Source: Frankia gtarii | Lineage (GTDB): Bacteria; Actinomycetota; Actinomycetes; Frankiales; Frankiaceae | Direction of reading: 5' to 3' | Assembly (NCBI RefSeq): GCF_025403375.1 | Contig: NZ_JAMPTM010000011.1 | Location: 1-59,156 of the forward strand | DNA: 59,156 nucleotides | Translations under genes and position numbers: made by a program | Shown: in pieces, positions 41,002 through 50,089 of the stretch | Layout: every line of letters begins with the position of its first letter | How positions within the stretch are numbered: the first letter of the stretch is position 1 | Notes under the pieces: generated by a model | Database searches by the model: none | Told to the model about the DNA's origin: nothing | What the model saw: the letters and a program-made list of their open reading frames with translations, nothing else

Positions 41002-42218
41002 CCCTTCTCCAGCCGGCAACACCTACTGAGCGTCGACCCATCGACTCGGACGGTCACTACTACGAGCCCTATGACGCGTTCACTCGCCATATCGAGACGA
41101 AATACCGCTCACGGGCCGTGAACGTGCGCGTCAGTGAACGAGATGGATTGGGACGTCTCTACTACGGCGACAAGAAAGCCGGCCTCATCCGTGTCGTTCA
41201 GTGCGACTACACAGGCGCACCCGGCAGTCGGGCGGGCGCTTTCCTCGGGATTCACGACGACGAAGACCCGGGCGGCTGGAGTCAACCCGAAATGATCAGT
41301 GCCCATGATTTCCCGGCGATGATGCACCGGGTAAACCGCCTCGAACTCCTGGACGACCAAGGTCTCGACGGCACGTTGCTGTTCCCCAGTCTAGGTGTCT
41401 CAGTGGAGCACGAGCTGCACGACGACACGGACGTCCTCTACGCAAACCTTCGCTCTTTCAACCGCTGGCTAGAAGAGGATTGGGGCTTCGCCGCGGATGG
41501 CCGTCTTTTTGCGGCGCCGATGATCTCGCTGTTAGACGTCGAGCAGGCGATCACCGAGACTGAGCGCGTCCTCGCAGCCGGCGCAAGGCTCCTGCACCTG
41601 CGGCTGGGGCCGATCTACGGGGAGTCCGCCGCCGACCCCAGGCGTGACCGCTTCTGGGGGCTGGTGCAGGAGGCCGATATTCCGGTGAGCTTCCATGTCT
41701 CGGACGCCGGCTACCACGAGCTGTGGGGAGCGCAGTGGGGCGAGCTGCCGCGGCCGCCGCTGCAGTACCAGTCCCCGTTCAACAACTACCTCGCCGGGAC
41801 ATCGGCGCAGGACACCTTCGCCAACCTGATCCTCAACAACCTTTTCGTGCGCTTCCCGCACCTGAAGGTCCTGAGCATCGAGAACGGTGCCAGCTGGGTC
41901 AAGCCGCTGATGAAGCGCCTCGACAAGGTGGCCTTCATGACACGAGGGCAGGCGGGCGTCGGTGGCCCCATCGAGGGTCGACCGTCGGAGACCTTCCAGC
42001 GCAACTTCTACGTCTGCCCCTTCTTCGAGGAGGATCCGGTCGAGCTCGCGGAAGCCATCGGCTACGACCACGTGCTCTTCGGCTCTGACTGGCCTCATCC
42101 CGAGGGGCTGGAGCAGCCGCTTGGCTTCGCGGAGAAGCTCGTTGACCGTGCGTCTCCGGTGGAGACGGCCAGCGTGATGCGTGACAACATCGCCGGACTG
42201 ATTCGAGTCGACGCGTGA
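40998..42218 (+). CDS. Amidohydrolase-family (ACMSD-like) metal-dependent hydrolase/decarboxylase
   Basis: 406 residues, MTLLQPATPTERRPIDSDGH. The amidohydrolase_2 barrel motif is altered: 'IDSDGHYYEP' stands where 'iDtHaHl.p' is usual, as in the actinobacterial subgroup with 'DsDgHv.Ep'. Later motifs 'PVSFHVSD' (metal His), 'LSIENGASWV' and 'HVLFGSDWPHPEG' (terminal Asp) are intact. Relatives decarboxylate or hydrolyse aromatic or polyketide acids. Followed after 31 bp by the FAD enzyme, an operon pair likely under the LysR regulator. Confidence 0.92.
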   Translation: MTLLQPATPTERRPIDSDGHYYEPYDAFTRHIETKYRSRAVNVRVSERDGLGRLYYGDKKAGLIRVVQCDYTGAPGSRAGAFLGIHDDEDPGGWSQPEMISAHDFPAMMHRVNRLELLDDQGLDGTLLFPSLGVSVEHELHDDTDVLYANLRSFNRWLEEDWGFAADGRLFAAPMISLLDVEQAITETERVLAAGARLLHLRLGPIYGESAADPRRDRFWGLVQEADIPVSFHVSDAGYHELWGAQWGELPRPPLQYQSPFNNYLAGTSAQDTFANLILNNLFVRFPHLKVLSIENGASWVKPLMKRLDKVAFMTRGQAGVGGPIEGRPSETFQRNFYVCPFFEEDPVELAEAIGYDHVLFGSDWPHPEGLEQPLGFAEKLVDRASPVETASVMRDNIAGLIRVDA

Positions 42219-42249
42219 GGCGCATCCACGGCCGCGCGAGCGAGGCCTC

Positions 42250-43869
42250 ATGATGTCAAACTCCGACACAGTTGAGCCCAGGTTCGGCACGACTCTCCCG
42301 GCGGAGGTCGATGTTGCGGTGATCGGGGCGGGCCACAACGGCCTCGTCGCGGCCTGCTATCTCGCGAAGGCTGGCCTGCGGGTGGCGGTCGTAGAGGCGG
42401 CGAACCTGCCGGGCGGGATGACGATGTCCGGTCCGTTCATCGCCGAGGCGCCCGGACATACGGTCAACACGTGCGCTGTCGACATCATCGCGCTCTTGCA
42501 CTCGCAGATTCCGCGTGAACTCTCGCTGCGGGAGCACGGGCTGCGCATGGTCAAGCCTGATCCGAGCTATGTCTCGCTCCACCCGGACGGTTCGTCCCTC
42601 GCTCTGTGGCGTGACCCGCAGCGTACCGCCGAGGAGATCCGGACCTTCTCGCGGCAGGACGCTGCCGCCTTCCTGGACTTCATGAACCTGCTGGACCGGG
42701 TGATGGCCACGGCACTTCCGGTCATGGGCGCGGACACGGCGAGGCCCTCACCGTCGCTCGTCGTCGGTGTCGCTCGCGAGCTCATAAAAAGCCGCAAGAA
42801 GATGTCCGACATTGTCGCCCTGCTCACGGGCAGCGCCAGCATGGCTGTGGACGAGCGATTTCAACATCCGGTAGTGCGCGGGGCCTTGCTCAACCTCGCG
42901 GCGGGCGCTGGACCGGTGTCGGAACCCGGGAGCGGGCTCGGATTCCTTCTGTTGGCATTGTTGTCCCGAGTCGGTGTGGGCCGGCCTATCGGCGGAATGC
43001 AGTCCCTCACGACGGCGCTGATCAACTGTCTCGAAAGCGCCGGAGGAACCGTCACCGTCGCTGCCCGAGTCGTCGAGATAATGCGTGCCGGAGACGCCGT
43101 CCGCGGAATCCGGCTGACCGACGGTCGTACGTTGGGCGCTCGCGCCATCGTATCGTCGGTGGACCCATGGACCACGCTGCGCGAACTGGTCGACAGTGAC
43201 GTAATCAGTCAATCCACAGCCGCCCGTCTCGACCATGCCAGCGCCAACCGGATCGGATCGGGGGTTTTTAAGATCGACATGGCTCTCTCGGAGCAGATCG
43301 AGGTCACCAGCCATACCCGCACCGACGGGATCGACCTTCGCAAGCCCACCCTGCTCCTTGCTACCGCGGAGTCGGTGGTCGATTCCTACGCGACCGCCAG
43401 CCGCGGTGAACTGCCGGCCGACCCGGCGCTCTGGGTTGCCGCGCCGTCGGGGGAAGACCCCACCCAGGCGCCCCCAGGCCAGGAGACGCTCTACCTCTAT
43501 GCCCTCGCCGTCCCGGTGCACCCCCGCAGGGGCTGGGATGCCATCCGACAGTCGGCTGTTGATTCCGTTCTGACCAAGACGGGCAAATACGTCCAGCCGC
43601 TGGAGCAGGCCGAGATCGGACGCCTCGTTGAGTCACCGGAGGACGTCGCGACACGCCTGCACGTCCGGAACGGCTGCATCACGCATCTCGACATGGGCTT
43701 TATGAATTCGGGACCGTTGCGCCCGGCGGTGGGGCTCGGGCTTGGCAAGACCCCACTCAGTGGTCTCTTCCTCGGCGGGTCCGGTACACACCCCGGCGGT
43801 GGAGTGAGCGGGCTCCCCGGCCGGACGGCCGCCCACCGTGTCGCCCGCTACCTCAAGAAGAACGGCTAG
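42250..43869 (+). CDS. NAD(P)/FAD-dependent oxidoreductase, phytoene-desaturase-like
   Basis: 539 residues, MMSNSDTVEPRFGTTLPAEV. FAD-binding 'VAVIGAGHNGLVAACYLAKA' (about 21-40) and 'VAVVEAANLPGGM' start the family, with 'GGMQSLTTALINCLESAGGT' (about 255) and terminal 'GLFLGGSGTHPGGGVSGLPG' closing the FAD site. The family includes carotenoid desaturases and PYROXD2-like enzymes. Acting with the amidohydrolase and ligase it may desaturate or oxidise a polyene or aromatic compound. Its stop shares the palindrome CTAG with the convergent marR stop. Confidence 0.93.
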   Translation: MMSNSDTVEPRFGTTLPAEVDVAVIGAGHNGLVAACYLAKAGLRVAVVEAANLPGGMTMSGPFIAEAPGHTVNTCAVDIIALLHSQIPRELSLREHGLRMVKPDPSYVSLHPDGSSLALWRDPQRTAEEIRTFSRQDAAAFLDFMNLLDRVMATALPVMGADTARPSPSLVVGVARELIKSRKKMSDIVALLTGSASMAVDERFQHPVVRGALLNLAAGAGPVSEPGSGLGFLLLALLSRVGVGRPIGGMQSLTTALINCLESAGGTVTVAARVVEIMRAGDAVRGIRLTDGRTLGARAIVSSVDPWTTLRELVDSDVISQSTAARLDHASANRIGSGVFKIDMALSEQIEVTSHTRTDGIDLRKPTLLLATAESVVDSYATASRGELPADPALWVAAPSGEDPTQAPPGQETLYLYALAVPVHPRRGWDAIRQSAVDSVLTKTGKYVQPLEQAEIGRLVESPEDVATRLHVRNGCITHLDMGFMNSGPLRPAVGLGLGKTPLSGLFLGGSGTHPGGGVSGLPGRTAAHRVARYLKKNG

Positions 43870-44315
43870 ACGCGGTCGGCCGCTCGTAGGCGGGTGACGA
43901 GCTCGCGCAGGAGCGCGCGGGCGTGGGTCACGTCAGTGAGGGGGAGGTCGACGAGCAGTTCGCGGTGGTCCTCGGCGGCACGGGCGGCCATCCGGCTCAG
44001 GGCGTCGTGGCCGTGGTCGGTGAGCTGGAGCAGGCCGGCGGTCCGGTGGTCGGGGTTGGCGATGACGTGGGCGAGTCCGTCGTCAACGAGTTCGTGGGCC
44101 GTGCGTTGCGCGGCCTGGCGGCTTATGCCGAGTCGCCGGGCGGCGGCGGGCACGGTGAGCGGGGGCCCGGAGAGCACGCTGAGTAGCTGCCATTGGGCCT
44201 GGGTCCGCCCCTCGGCGGAGGCGACGCGCTGCCCCCAGCGCCGTAGCGCGCCGGCGGTCTCGTAGACGTCCGCGATCAGCAGGGCCAGTTCGTCCGCCAC
44301 GTTCGCCTCCACCAT
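43866..44315 (-). CDS. MarR-family regulator
   Basis: 149 residues, MVEANVADELALLIADVYET. Winged helix: 'RTQAQWQLLSVLSGPPLTVP', 'AARRLGISRQAAQRTAHELV' (recognition helix about 60-79) and the wing 'GLAHVIANPDHRTAGLLQLT'. Divergent from the DUF1398-like gene with CAACATGTTG operators between. The dimer probably represses both genes. Confidence 0.93.
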   Translation of the reverse strand: MVEANVADELALLIADVYETAGALRRWGQRVASAEGRTQAQWQLLSVLSGPPLTVPAAARRLGISRQAAQRTAHELVDDGLAHVIANPDHRTAGLLQLTDHGHDALSRMAARAAEDHRELLVDLPLTDVTHARALLRELVTRLRAADRV

Positions 44316-44320
44316 CTTGA

Positions 44321-44367
44321 CAACATGTTGCTGTGTGCAACATTTTATCCATCACGACAACATGTTG
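44321..44367. promoter_or_regulatory. Repeated MarR operators in the marR/DUF1398 divergent region
   Basis: The perfect palindrome CAACATGTTG occurs at 44321-44330 and 44358-44367. Between them a further half pairs as ATGTTGC...GCAACAT (44325-44331 with 44337-44343). The first copy touches the marR start. Confidence 0.72.
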
Positions 44368-44429
44368 CTGTTTCGATATTGTGCTGCACGGTGGGGCTGC
44401 GTGACGCGCGAGGAAGAAAGGAAGGACGG

Positions 44430-44768
44430 ATGACGATGGATGTCACGCGGATGCTGGCCGAGGCGCAGCGTCTGGCCGCGCGCGTGCGGCCGGAGGTGGG
44501 CGGGTTCCCGTACCTGGCGGAGGTGCTGCGCACCGCCGGCTTCGACACGTACCGCTGCACCGTGCCCGCCGTGGTCGCCGCGATCCGGGCCGACCAGGCC
44601 GGCCACACCAGCTTCCCGGAGTTTCTCAACGCGTGCTGGCGCGCCGGTGTCACCGACTACGAGGTCGACCTGCGCGCCCGCACCTGCACCTACCACGGAG
44701 TGGCCACCGGCGACCAGTACGTCGAGGCCTATCCGGCTATTACCCTGCCCGCTCCCGCCCGTCCCTGA
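44430..44768 (+). CDS. DUF1398-like small protein
   Basis: 112 residues, MTMDVTRMLAEAQRLAARVR, with GAAGGA before the ATG. 'GGFPYLAEVLRTAGFDTYRC' then 'TSFPEFLNACWRAGVTDYEV' and 'TCTYHG' with 'QYVEAYP' match the DUF1398 pattern ('FpeFl.acw.AGV..YeVD...rtCtYyG....YvE.YP'). Function unknown; in other bacteria it also sits beside MarR or stress regulators. Divergent from marR and likely its target. Confidence 0.75.
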   Translation: MTMDVTRMLAEAQRLAARVRPEVGGFPYLAEVLRTAGFDTYRCTVPAVVAAIRADQAGHTSFPEFLNACWRAGVTDYEVDLRARTCTYHGVATGDQYVEAYPAITLPAPARP

Positions 44769-44820
44769 CCACTCACCCGATGGAGGTCGCCGGGACGGCT
44801 CAGACGGACTCTACGACGCG

Positions 44821-44896
44821 AGCCGGAGCCCGGGACCCCTACCGCGGGATCGCCCGCCTCATCCATCACGTTCACCGCCGGACCGGGTAGCGCGGC
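44821..44896 (+). repeat. 76-bp exact direct repeat, distal copy (candidate attR)
   Basis: Identical to 33476-33551, the 3' end of the methyltransferase gene. Upstream of it there is no methyltransferase sequence, so this is an orphan gene end of 22 codons with a stop at 44888-44890. Confidence 0.95.
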
Positions 44897-44930
44897 GGCG
44901 CCTCGCATCAGGCCGGCGGTGAGGTACCGG

Positions 44931-47609
44931 TCAATCGCCCGGTGACGAGCGCCCGGTTTGTTGGCCGGCGAGGAGCTGCGCACGGCGGTGGACGTCGCGG
45001 GGGGAGCAGCGGCGGGCGAGCCGAGTCTGTAGAAGCGACTGGGCGATGTCGGGCCGGTTGGCCTGGATGGCACAGTAGATCGTGGTGTCCTCGACGATCT
45101 CGCGTTGGGCGGCGCTGCCCCCGAGCCTGTCGACGCCGGGCAACGCGATCAGCGCGTCGGTCGCCCGGTCGGGATCACCGTGCAGGAGGTGCATCAGGGC
45201 GTCAGCCAGCGGCGCGACGGTGTCGGTGAACACCGCGCTGCTGCGGGCGGCCGCGGACCGGCGCAGTTGCGCGAGTCGGCGGCAGTCCCCCACGGCGGCG
45301 AGGGCGACCGCCGAGTGGAGCCCGACGAAAGGCGTCGGCGGATCGACGAGCAACGCGCTGGGAACGGTCTCCAACACCGGTCCGAGTTCCATCGACGTCC
45401 AGGCGCCGGCTGCGAAGCCGCGCCACAGCAGCGACGCCGAGTCGATCAGAGCCCGGACGCCGGAGACGGCCGGTGGCGAGAGCTGGGTTGAGAAACGCGC
45501 CCGGATCGCGTTGTCGTCACCGAGGGCGAGTTCGTGCAGGGCCGCGTGCCAGGAGAAGTGCGCCCGATGCGACGAGTCCGACCCGCAGGTCGAGATCCAG
45601 GCGTCCAACCAGGCCAGCCCCGCCTCATGGTCGCCGGTCTCGTAGTGGACGTGGGTTTTCGCGTGGACGGCGTGGCCGGCGGTCGGTTCGACGGCCAGCG
45701 CCAGCGCGGCGAGTTCGGCCGCCTCCTCCCAGTTCTCCTGCTCCTGGCGGGTGAAGGCGAGCAGCCCCCGGTACCACCAGTCGTCGCGGTAGACGGCGGC
45801 CAGGCCTTCGACCAGGGCCCAGGCCTCGGCCGGGATCTCCGTCGCGCCGCTGAACGCGATTGTCGGCACGGCGATGCTGACGGCCAGGGCGTCTTCCGGG
45901 TAGGCGTGGATGTAGCTGAGCAGTGCCGCGGCCGAACCGGCTCCCCCCGGCTCGCGGATGCGGGCGGCGACGACCTCGATGAAGCGCCGCTCACGCTCGT
46001 CGGCCCGGCCGGCGTGGCGTTGCGCGTTCCGCAGAGCCGTTTCCACGTCGACGTCGGCGCCCCACTCGGCACCGAGCAGCGCCAGCACCGCCTGCCCGAG
46101 GGCGAACTGGGGGTCGGCCGCGACCGCTTCGGCCACCAGCGTCTCGGCCCCGGACCGTACCCGCAGGATCCGTCCGAGCCCGGCGACATAGCGACCGGCC
46201 GCCTGCGGGCTGGCGGTGAGGGGCAGGCCGTAGGGGTCGCGCACCCGCCGGACGACCCGTGGCCCAGGCAGGGCAGCCACGATGGCGCGGGCGAGCGCGG
46301 CCGCCTGGCCGCGGATCTCGGGAATCGCCGTGCTCTCCCACAGCTCCCCCCGCCGCAACGGTCCAATGGCCCAGATCGCCGGCCGGGGCCCGTCGGCCGC
46401 GACCAGGCGCCCGGACGCCTCGGTGGCAAAACCCAGGTCCAGGCTGTCCGGGGTCGCCAGGCCGGCGGCGAGCAGGTTCATGACCAGGGGATCATGGCTG
46501 GTCCGCACGCCAGCGCCCGCACCGGTGCAGTTGACCACGGCCGCGGCGAGTACCCGAGAGCCGTCACTGAGCGAGACCTCGACGCCGGCCGCGGTGTCAC
46601 AGGCGTCGACGACCTGCGCGGCGTGCACGACCAGCGATCCCTCGGCGCGGCGTTGCTCCAGCCAGGCGTGGATGGCGGGGTCGACGCGGTGCCGCACCTG
46701 GTCCCAGCGGCGCATCGTCGTGGCGACGAAACCCGACCGGGAAGCCGCGTCCAGGCGTGACCACAGCTCGGCCGTCACCGGGCGCATCGCGTCCACGGCC
46801 CGCCGCCAGTCGCCACCGGCCGCGCGAATGTGATCGAAGACAAGCCGACGGGCCCGGGCGAGGCTCACCGGTCCGTCGGGCAACTCCGGGGCGGCGAGCG
46901 GCGGCGCCGGGTCCACAGCGTGGGGCAGCGGAAGCAGCCCGTGACGCGAGGTCACATGCAGGCGCACGCCGGCCCGGCTCCAGCGCTGGGCCATGTCGGC
47001 CATGGTCAGACCCGAGCCGACGAGCAGCACGTCGCTGCCGGCCGGGACGCGAGGCTGGGAATCCGCCCGCCACGGATCGCCGACGAACCGCGGCGACCGG
47101 GCCAGCGCCGGCGGAGCCCACGACGTCGTCGCAGCGCCGTGTCCGAGCGCGAGGACGACGCCGTCGACCGGATGGCTGGTCCCGTCGTCGAGCGTCAGCC
47201 GCAGCCGGCGGCCGTGCCGGCGGACGTCCGTCGCGCGGGCGCACACCCGCTCGTAGCGCACCCCGCTCGCGGCGCGCAGCGCCTCCTCCAGGGTGTGGCG
47301 CAGGTAGTCGGCATAGAACTGGCGGGGCGCGAAACCCCCGGCGGGAAAGTCGACCGCGACGTGCCGACGAAGCCAGCGCAGGAAGTGCTGCGGGTCATCG
47401 TCGAATGCGCTCATCTTCGCGGCCGGGACATTGAGCCGATGCCGCGGATCTCTAGTCAGATACGCCAGGCCCTCGCCGACGTCGTCCGGTTCGACGAGCA
47501 ATATCGTGAGCCTTCGGCCGGTAACCGCCACGGACCTTGCCAGCTGGGCGGCGGCGAGGCAACCACTTGCCCCGCCACCCACCACCGCGACGACCACCGG
47601 CGCACTCAT
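44931..47609 (-). CDS. Fusion of an FAD/NAD(P)-binding oxidoreductase with a TTC38-like TPR domain
   Basis: 892 residues from ATG 47609. Residues 1 to about 470: FAD site 'VVGGGASGCLAAAQLARSV' (about 7-25), 'GLAYLTRDPRHRLNVPAAKM' and 'MSAFDDDPQHFLRWLRR', the pattern of the FAD-NAD(P)-binding (HcaC/lysine-N-oxygenase-neighbour) family, then a second dinucleotide site 'DVLLVGSGLTMADMAQRW'. From about 478: 'RDPYGLPLTASPQAAGRYVA', 'VAADPQFALGQAVLALLGAE', 'YPEDALAVSIAVP' and 'HVHYETGDHEAGLAWLDAW' followed by 'HFSWHAALHELALGDD'. That is the order seen in tetratricopeptide repeat protein 38 homologues. The two families normally occur as separate proteins. An upstream 13-residue minicistron overlaps the start. 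Substrate unknown. Confidence 0.88.
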   Translation of the reverse strand: MSAPVVVAVVGGGASGCLAAAQLARSVAVTGRRLTILLVEPDDVGEGLAYLTRDPRHRLNVPAAKMSAFDDDPQHFLRWLRRHVAVDFPAGGFAPRQFYADYLRHTLEEALRAASGVRYERVCARATDVRRHGRRLRLTLDDGTSHPVDGVVLALGHGAATTSWAPPALARSPRFVGDPWRADSQPRVPAGSDVLLVGSGLTMADMAQRWSRAGVRLHVTSRHGLLPLPHAVDPAPPLAAPELPDGPVSLARARRLVFDHIRAAGGDWRRAVDAMRPVTAELWSRLDAASRSGFVATTMRRWDQVRHRVDPAIHAWLEQRRAEGSLVVHAAQVVDACDTAAGVEVSLSDGSRVLAAAVVNCTGAGAGVRTSHDPLVMNLLAAGLATPDSLDLGFATEASGRLVAADGPRPAIWAIGPLRRGELWESTAIPEIRGQAAALARAIVAALPGPRVVRRVRDPYGLPLTASPQAAGRYVAGLGRILRVRSGAETLVAEAVAADPQFALGQAVLALLGAEWGADVDVETALRNAQRHAGRADERERRFIEVVAARIREPGGAGSAAALLSYIHAYPEDALAVSIAVPTIAFSGATEIPAEAWALVEGLAAVYRDDWWYRGLLAFTRQEQENWEEAAELAALALAVEPTAGHAVHAKTHVHYETGDHEAGLAWLDAWISTCGSDSSHRAHFSWHAALHELALGDDNAIRARFSTQLSPPAVSGVRALIDSASLLWRGFAAGAWTSMELGPVLETVPSALLVDPPTPFVGLHSAVALAAVGDCRRLAQLRRSAAARSSAVFTDTVAPLADALMHLLHGDPDRATDALIALPGVDRLGGSAAQREIVEDTTIYCAIQANRPDIAQSLLQTRLARRCSPRDVHRRAQLLAGQQTGRSSPGD

Positions 47610-47647
47610 CGGGACCGTCGACAGTATGTGTGCGGACACCTGGGCAT
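47606..47647 (-). CDS. Cysteine-containing 13-residue leader peptide overlapping the fusion gene
   Basis: ATG 47647 is preceded six bases upstream by GGGGAGGAG, the best ribosome binding site in this region. It encodes MPRCPHTYCRRSR and its TGA overlaps the fusion-gene ATG (47609) as ATGA. A GTG at 47639 in the fusion frame is 14 bases from the site and less likely. Actinobacteria use short cysteine-bearing leaders to sense translation at Cys codons, so regulation is possible; chance cannot be excluded. Confidence 0.4.
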   Translation of the reverse strand: MPRCPHTYCRRSR

Positions 47648-48170
47648 AGAGATCTCCTCCCCGTCCATTTCGGTTGCCGTCAGGGTAAGCACAGGCGGGG
47701 CAGGCCGTGGCCCGGATCGACAGAACGTTGGGGTGGTTGTGTCGCTCAGCGGGGAGGCGCGGCGATCTGTACGCGGTGGCTGTCGTCGTCGGAGAGGAAC
47801 GACACCGGTTCCTGCCCCGGCTCGGTCACGGTGATGCGGTCGGCTCGGGAGCAGCGGCGCAGCGGCGCAGCGGGGTGACGATCACGGTGCCGGCCAAAGG
47901 CACCGTGTCGCCGCCGCTTGTGGCCGCGGCCGAGCGGACCTGGCTGTGCTGGTGGCACCAGGTCAGGATTCCGGTCGGCCGGCGGGACCCGAGTGATGGC
48001 GAGGTCGTCGTGCGTCCAGACGGTGACCTACCGGGGCCTCACCTGGGCGGCATGGCCGCCTGCTGACGACGCTCACCTTGGGGTCGCACGCCATGGGAGA
48101 GCGGAAGGCTGTGGGGTGAGGTGGCTGAACGCCGTACGAGACCACGGCCGCGTCGCTGGTTGGCTTGATC
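47648..48170. other. 520-bp gap without a supported gene
   Basis: Open frames on both strands lack ribosome binding sites and recognisable domains. A minus-strand frame ending near 47746 (with 'RITVTEPGQEPVSFLSDDDS') looks protein-like for about 30 residues, but no start or family is found. A GCAGCGGC run lies at about 47850-47870. Confidence 0.35.
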
Positions 48171-48207
48171 GCTCCCACGCCGGCCGGTGTCCGGCCGGCG
48201 TGGGAGC
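48171..48207 (-). terminator. Perfect hairpin terminator after the VOC gene
   Basis: A 17-bp perfect stem GCTCCCACGCCGGCCGG / CCGGCCGGCGTGGGAGC closes a TGT loop. It begins 15 bp past the VOC stop (48222) on the minus strand. Confidence 0.85.
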
Positions 48208-48221
48208 GGATCGAATACGTG

Positions 48222-48575
48222 TCAGCGCTGAAGCGACTTGTAGAAGACCAGGCCGTTGCCCTTGTTGTCATACACCACGGCGCGGCGCTCGTGAGCGTCG
48301 TCGTAGGGGCCTTTCACGATGGCGCCGCCGTTCTCCTCGATCGCCTTCGCCGCGCCGTCGACGTCGTCGGTCTTGATGCCCACGACGACCTGGCCGTGTA
48401 TGGGGTGATCGATCGCCGTGGCCAGGGCGAGGGTCACCGAGCCGCCGTCGAGAGCCGCGTAGTGGGCGCCGTCGCGGAACTTCAGCGGGAAGCCGAGGGT
48501 CTCGGTGTAGAACTTGATCGACTCCTCGAGATCGTCTGTCGACAGGACGATCATCCGTACCTGCTGGTCGCTCAT
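48222..48575 (-). CDS. VOC-family (glyoxalase/bleomycin-resistance fold) protein
   Basis: 117 residues, MSDQQVRMIVLSTDDLEESI. Paired beta-alpha-beta-beta-beta modules: 'VLSTDDLEESIKFYTETLGF', 'FRDGAHYAALDGGSVTLALA', 'VVVGIKTDDVDGAAKAIEEN' and 'YDDAHERRAVVYDNKGNGLV'. The metal-ligand positions are not fully conserved, so it may be a binding protein or a dioxygenase/isomerase-like enzyme. GGAGGCACC-type bases precede the ATG. Single-gene transcript with its own terminator. Confidence 0.9.
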   Translation of the reverse strand: MSDQQVRMIVLSTDDLEESIKFYTETLGFPLKFRDGAHYAALDGGSVTLALATAIDHPIHGQVVVGIKTDDVDGAAKAIEENGGAIVKGPYDDAHERRAVVYDNKGNGLVFYKSLQR

Positions 48576-50004
<1,429 letters not shown>

Positions 50005-50022
50005 CCGCGCACGATCTCACAC

Positions 50023-50089
50023 CGCCGGTTCGCCGCACTTCGCCGGTTCGCCGCACTTCGCTGGTTCGCCGAACTTCGACGGTTCGTCA
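50023..50089. repeat. 18-bp tandem repeat between HAD and glycosyltransferase genes
   Basis: CGCCGGTTCGCCGCACTT at 50023-50040 and 50041-50058, a diverged copy at 50059-50076 and a partial fourth to 50089. The last unit covers the glycosyltransferase stop (50087). Confidence 0.92.

Noticed and set aside
50023-50089. CRISPR-like regular repeat array
   Set aside because: Units are directly abutting 18-mers with no unique spacers, and no cas genes are present; it is a minisatellite. The same applies to 53395-53520 and 54704-54757.
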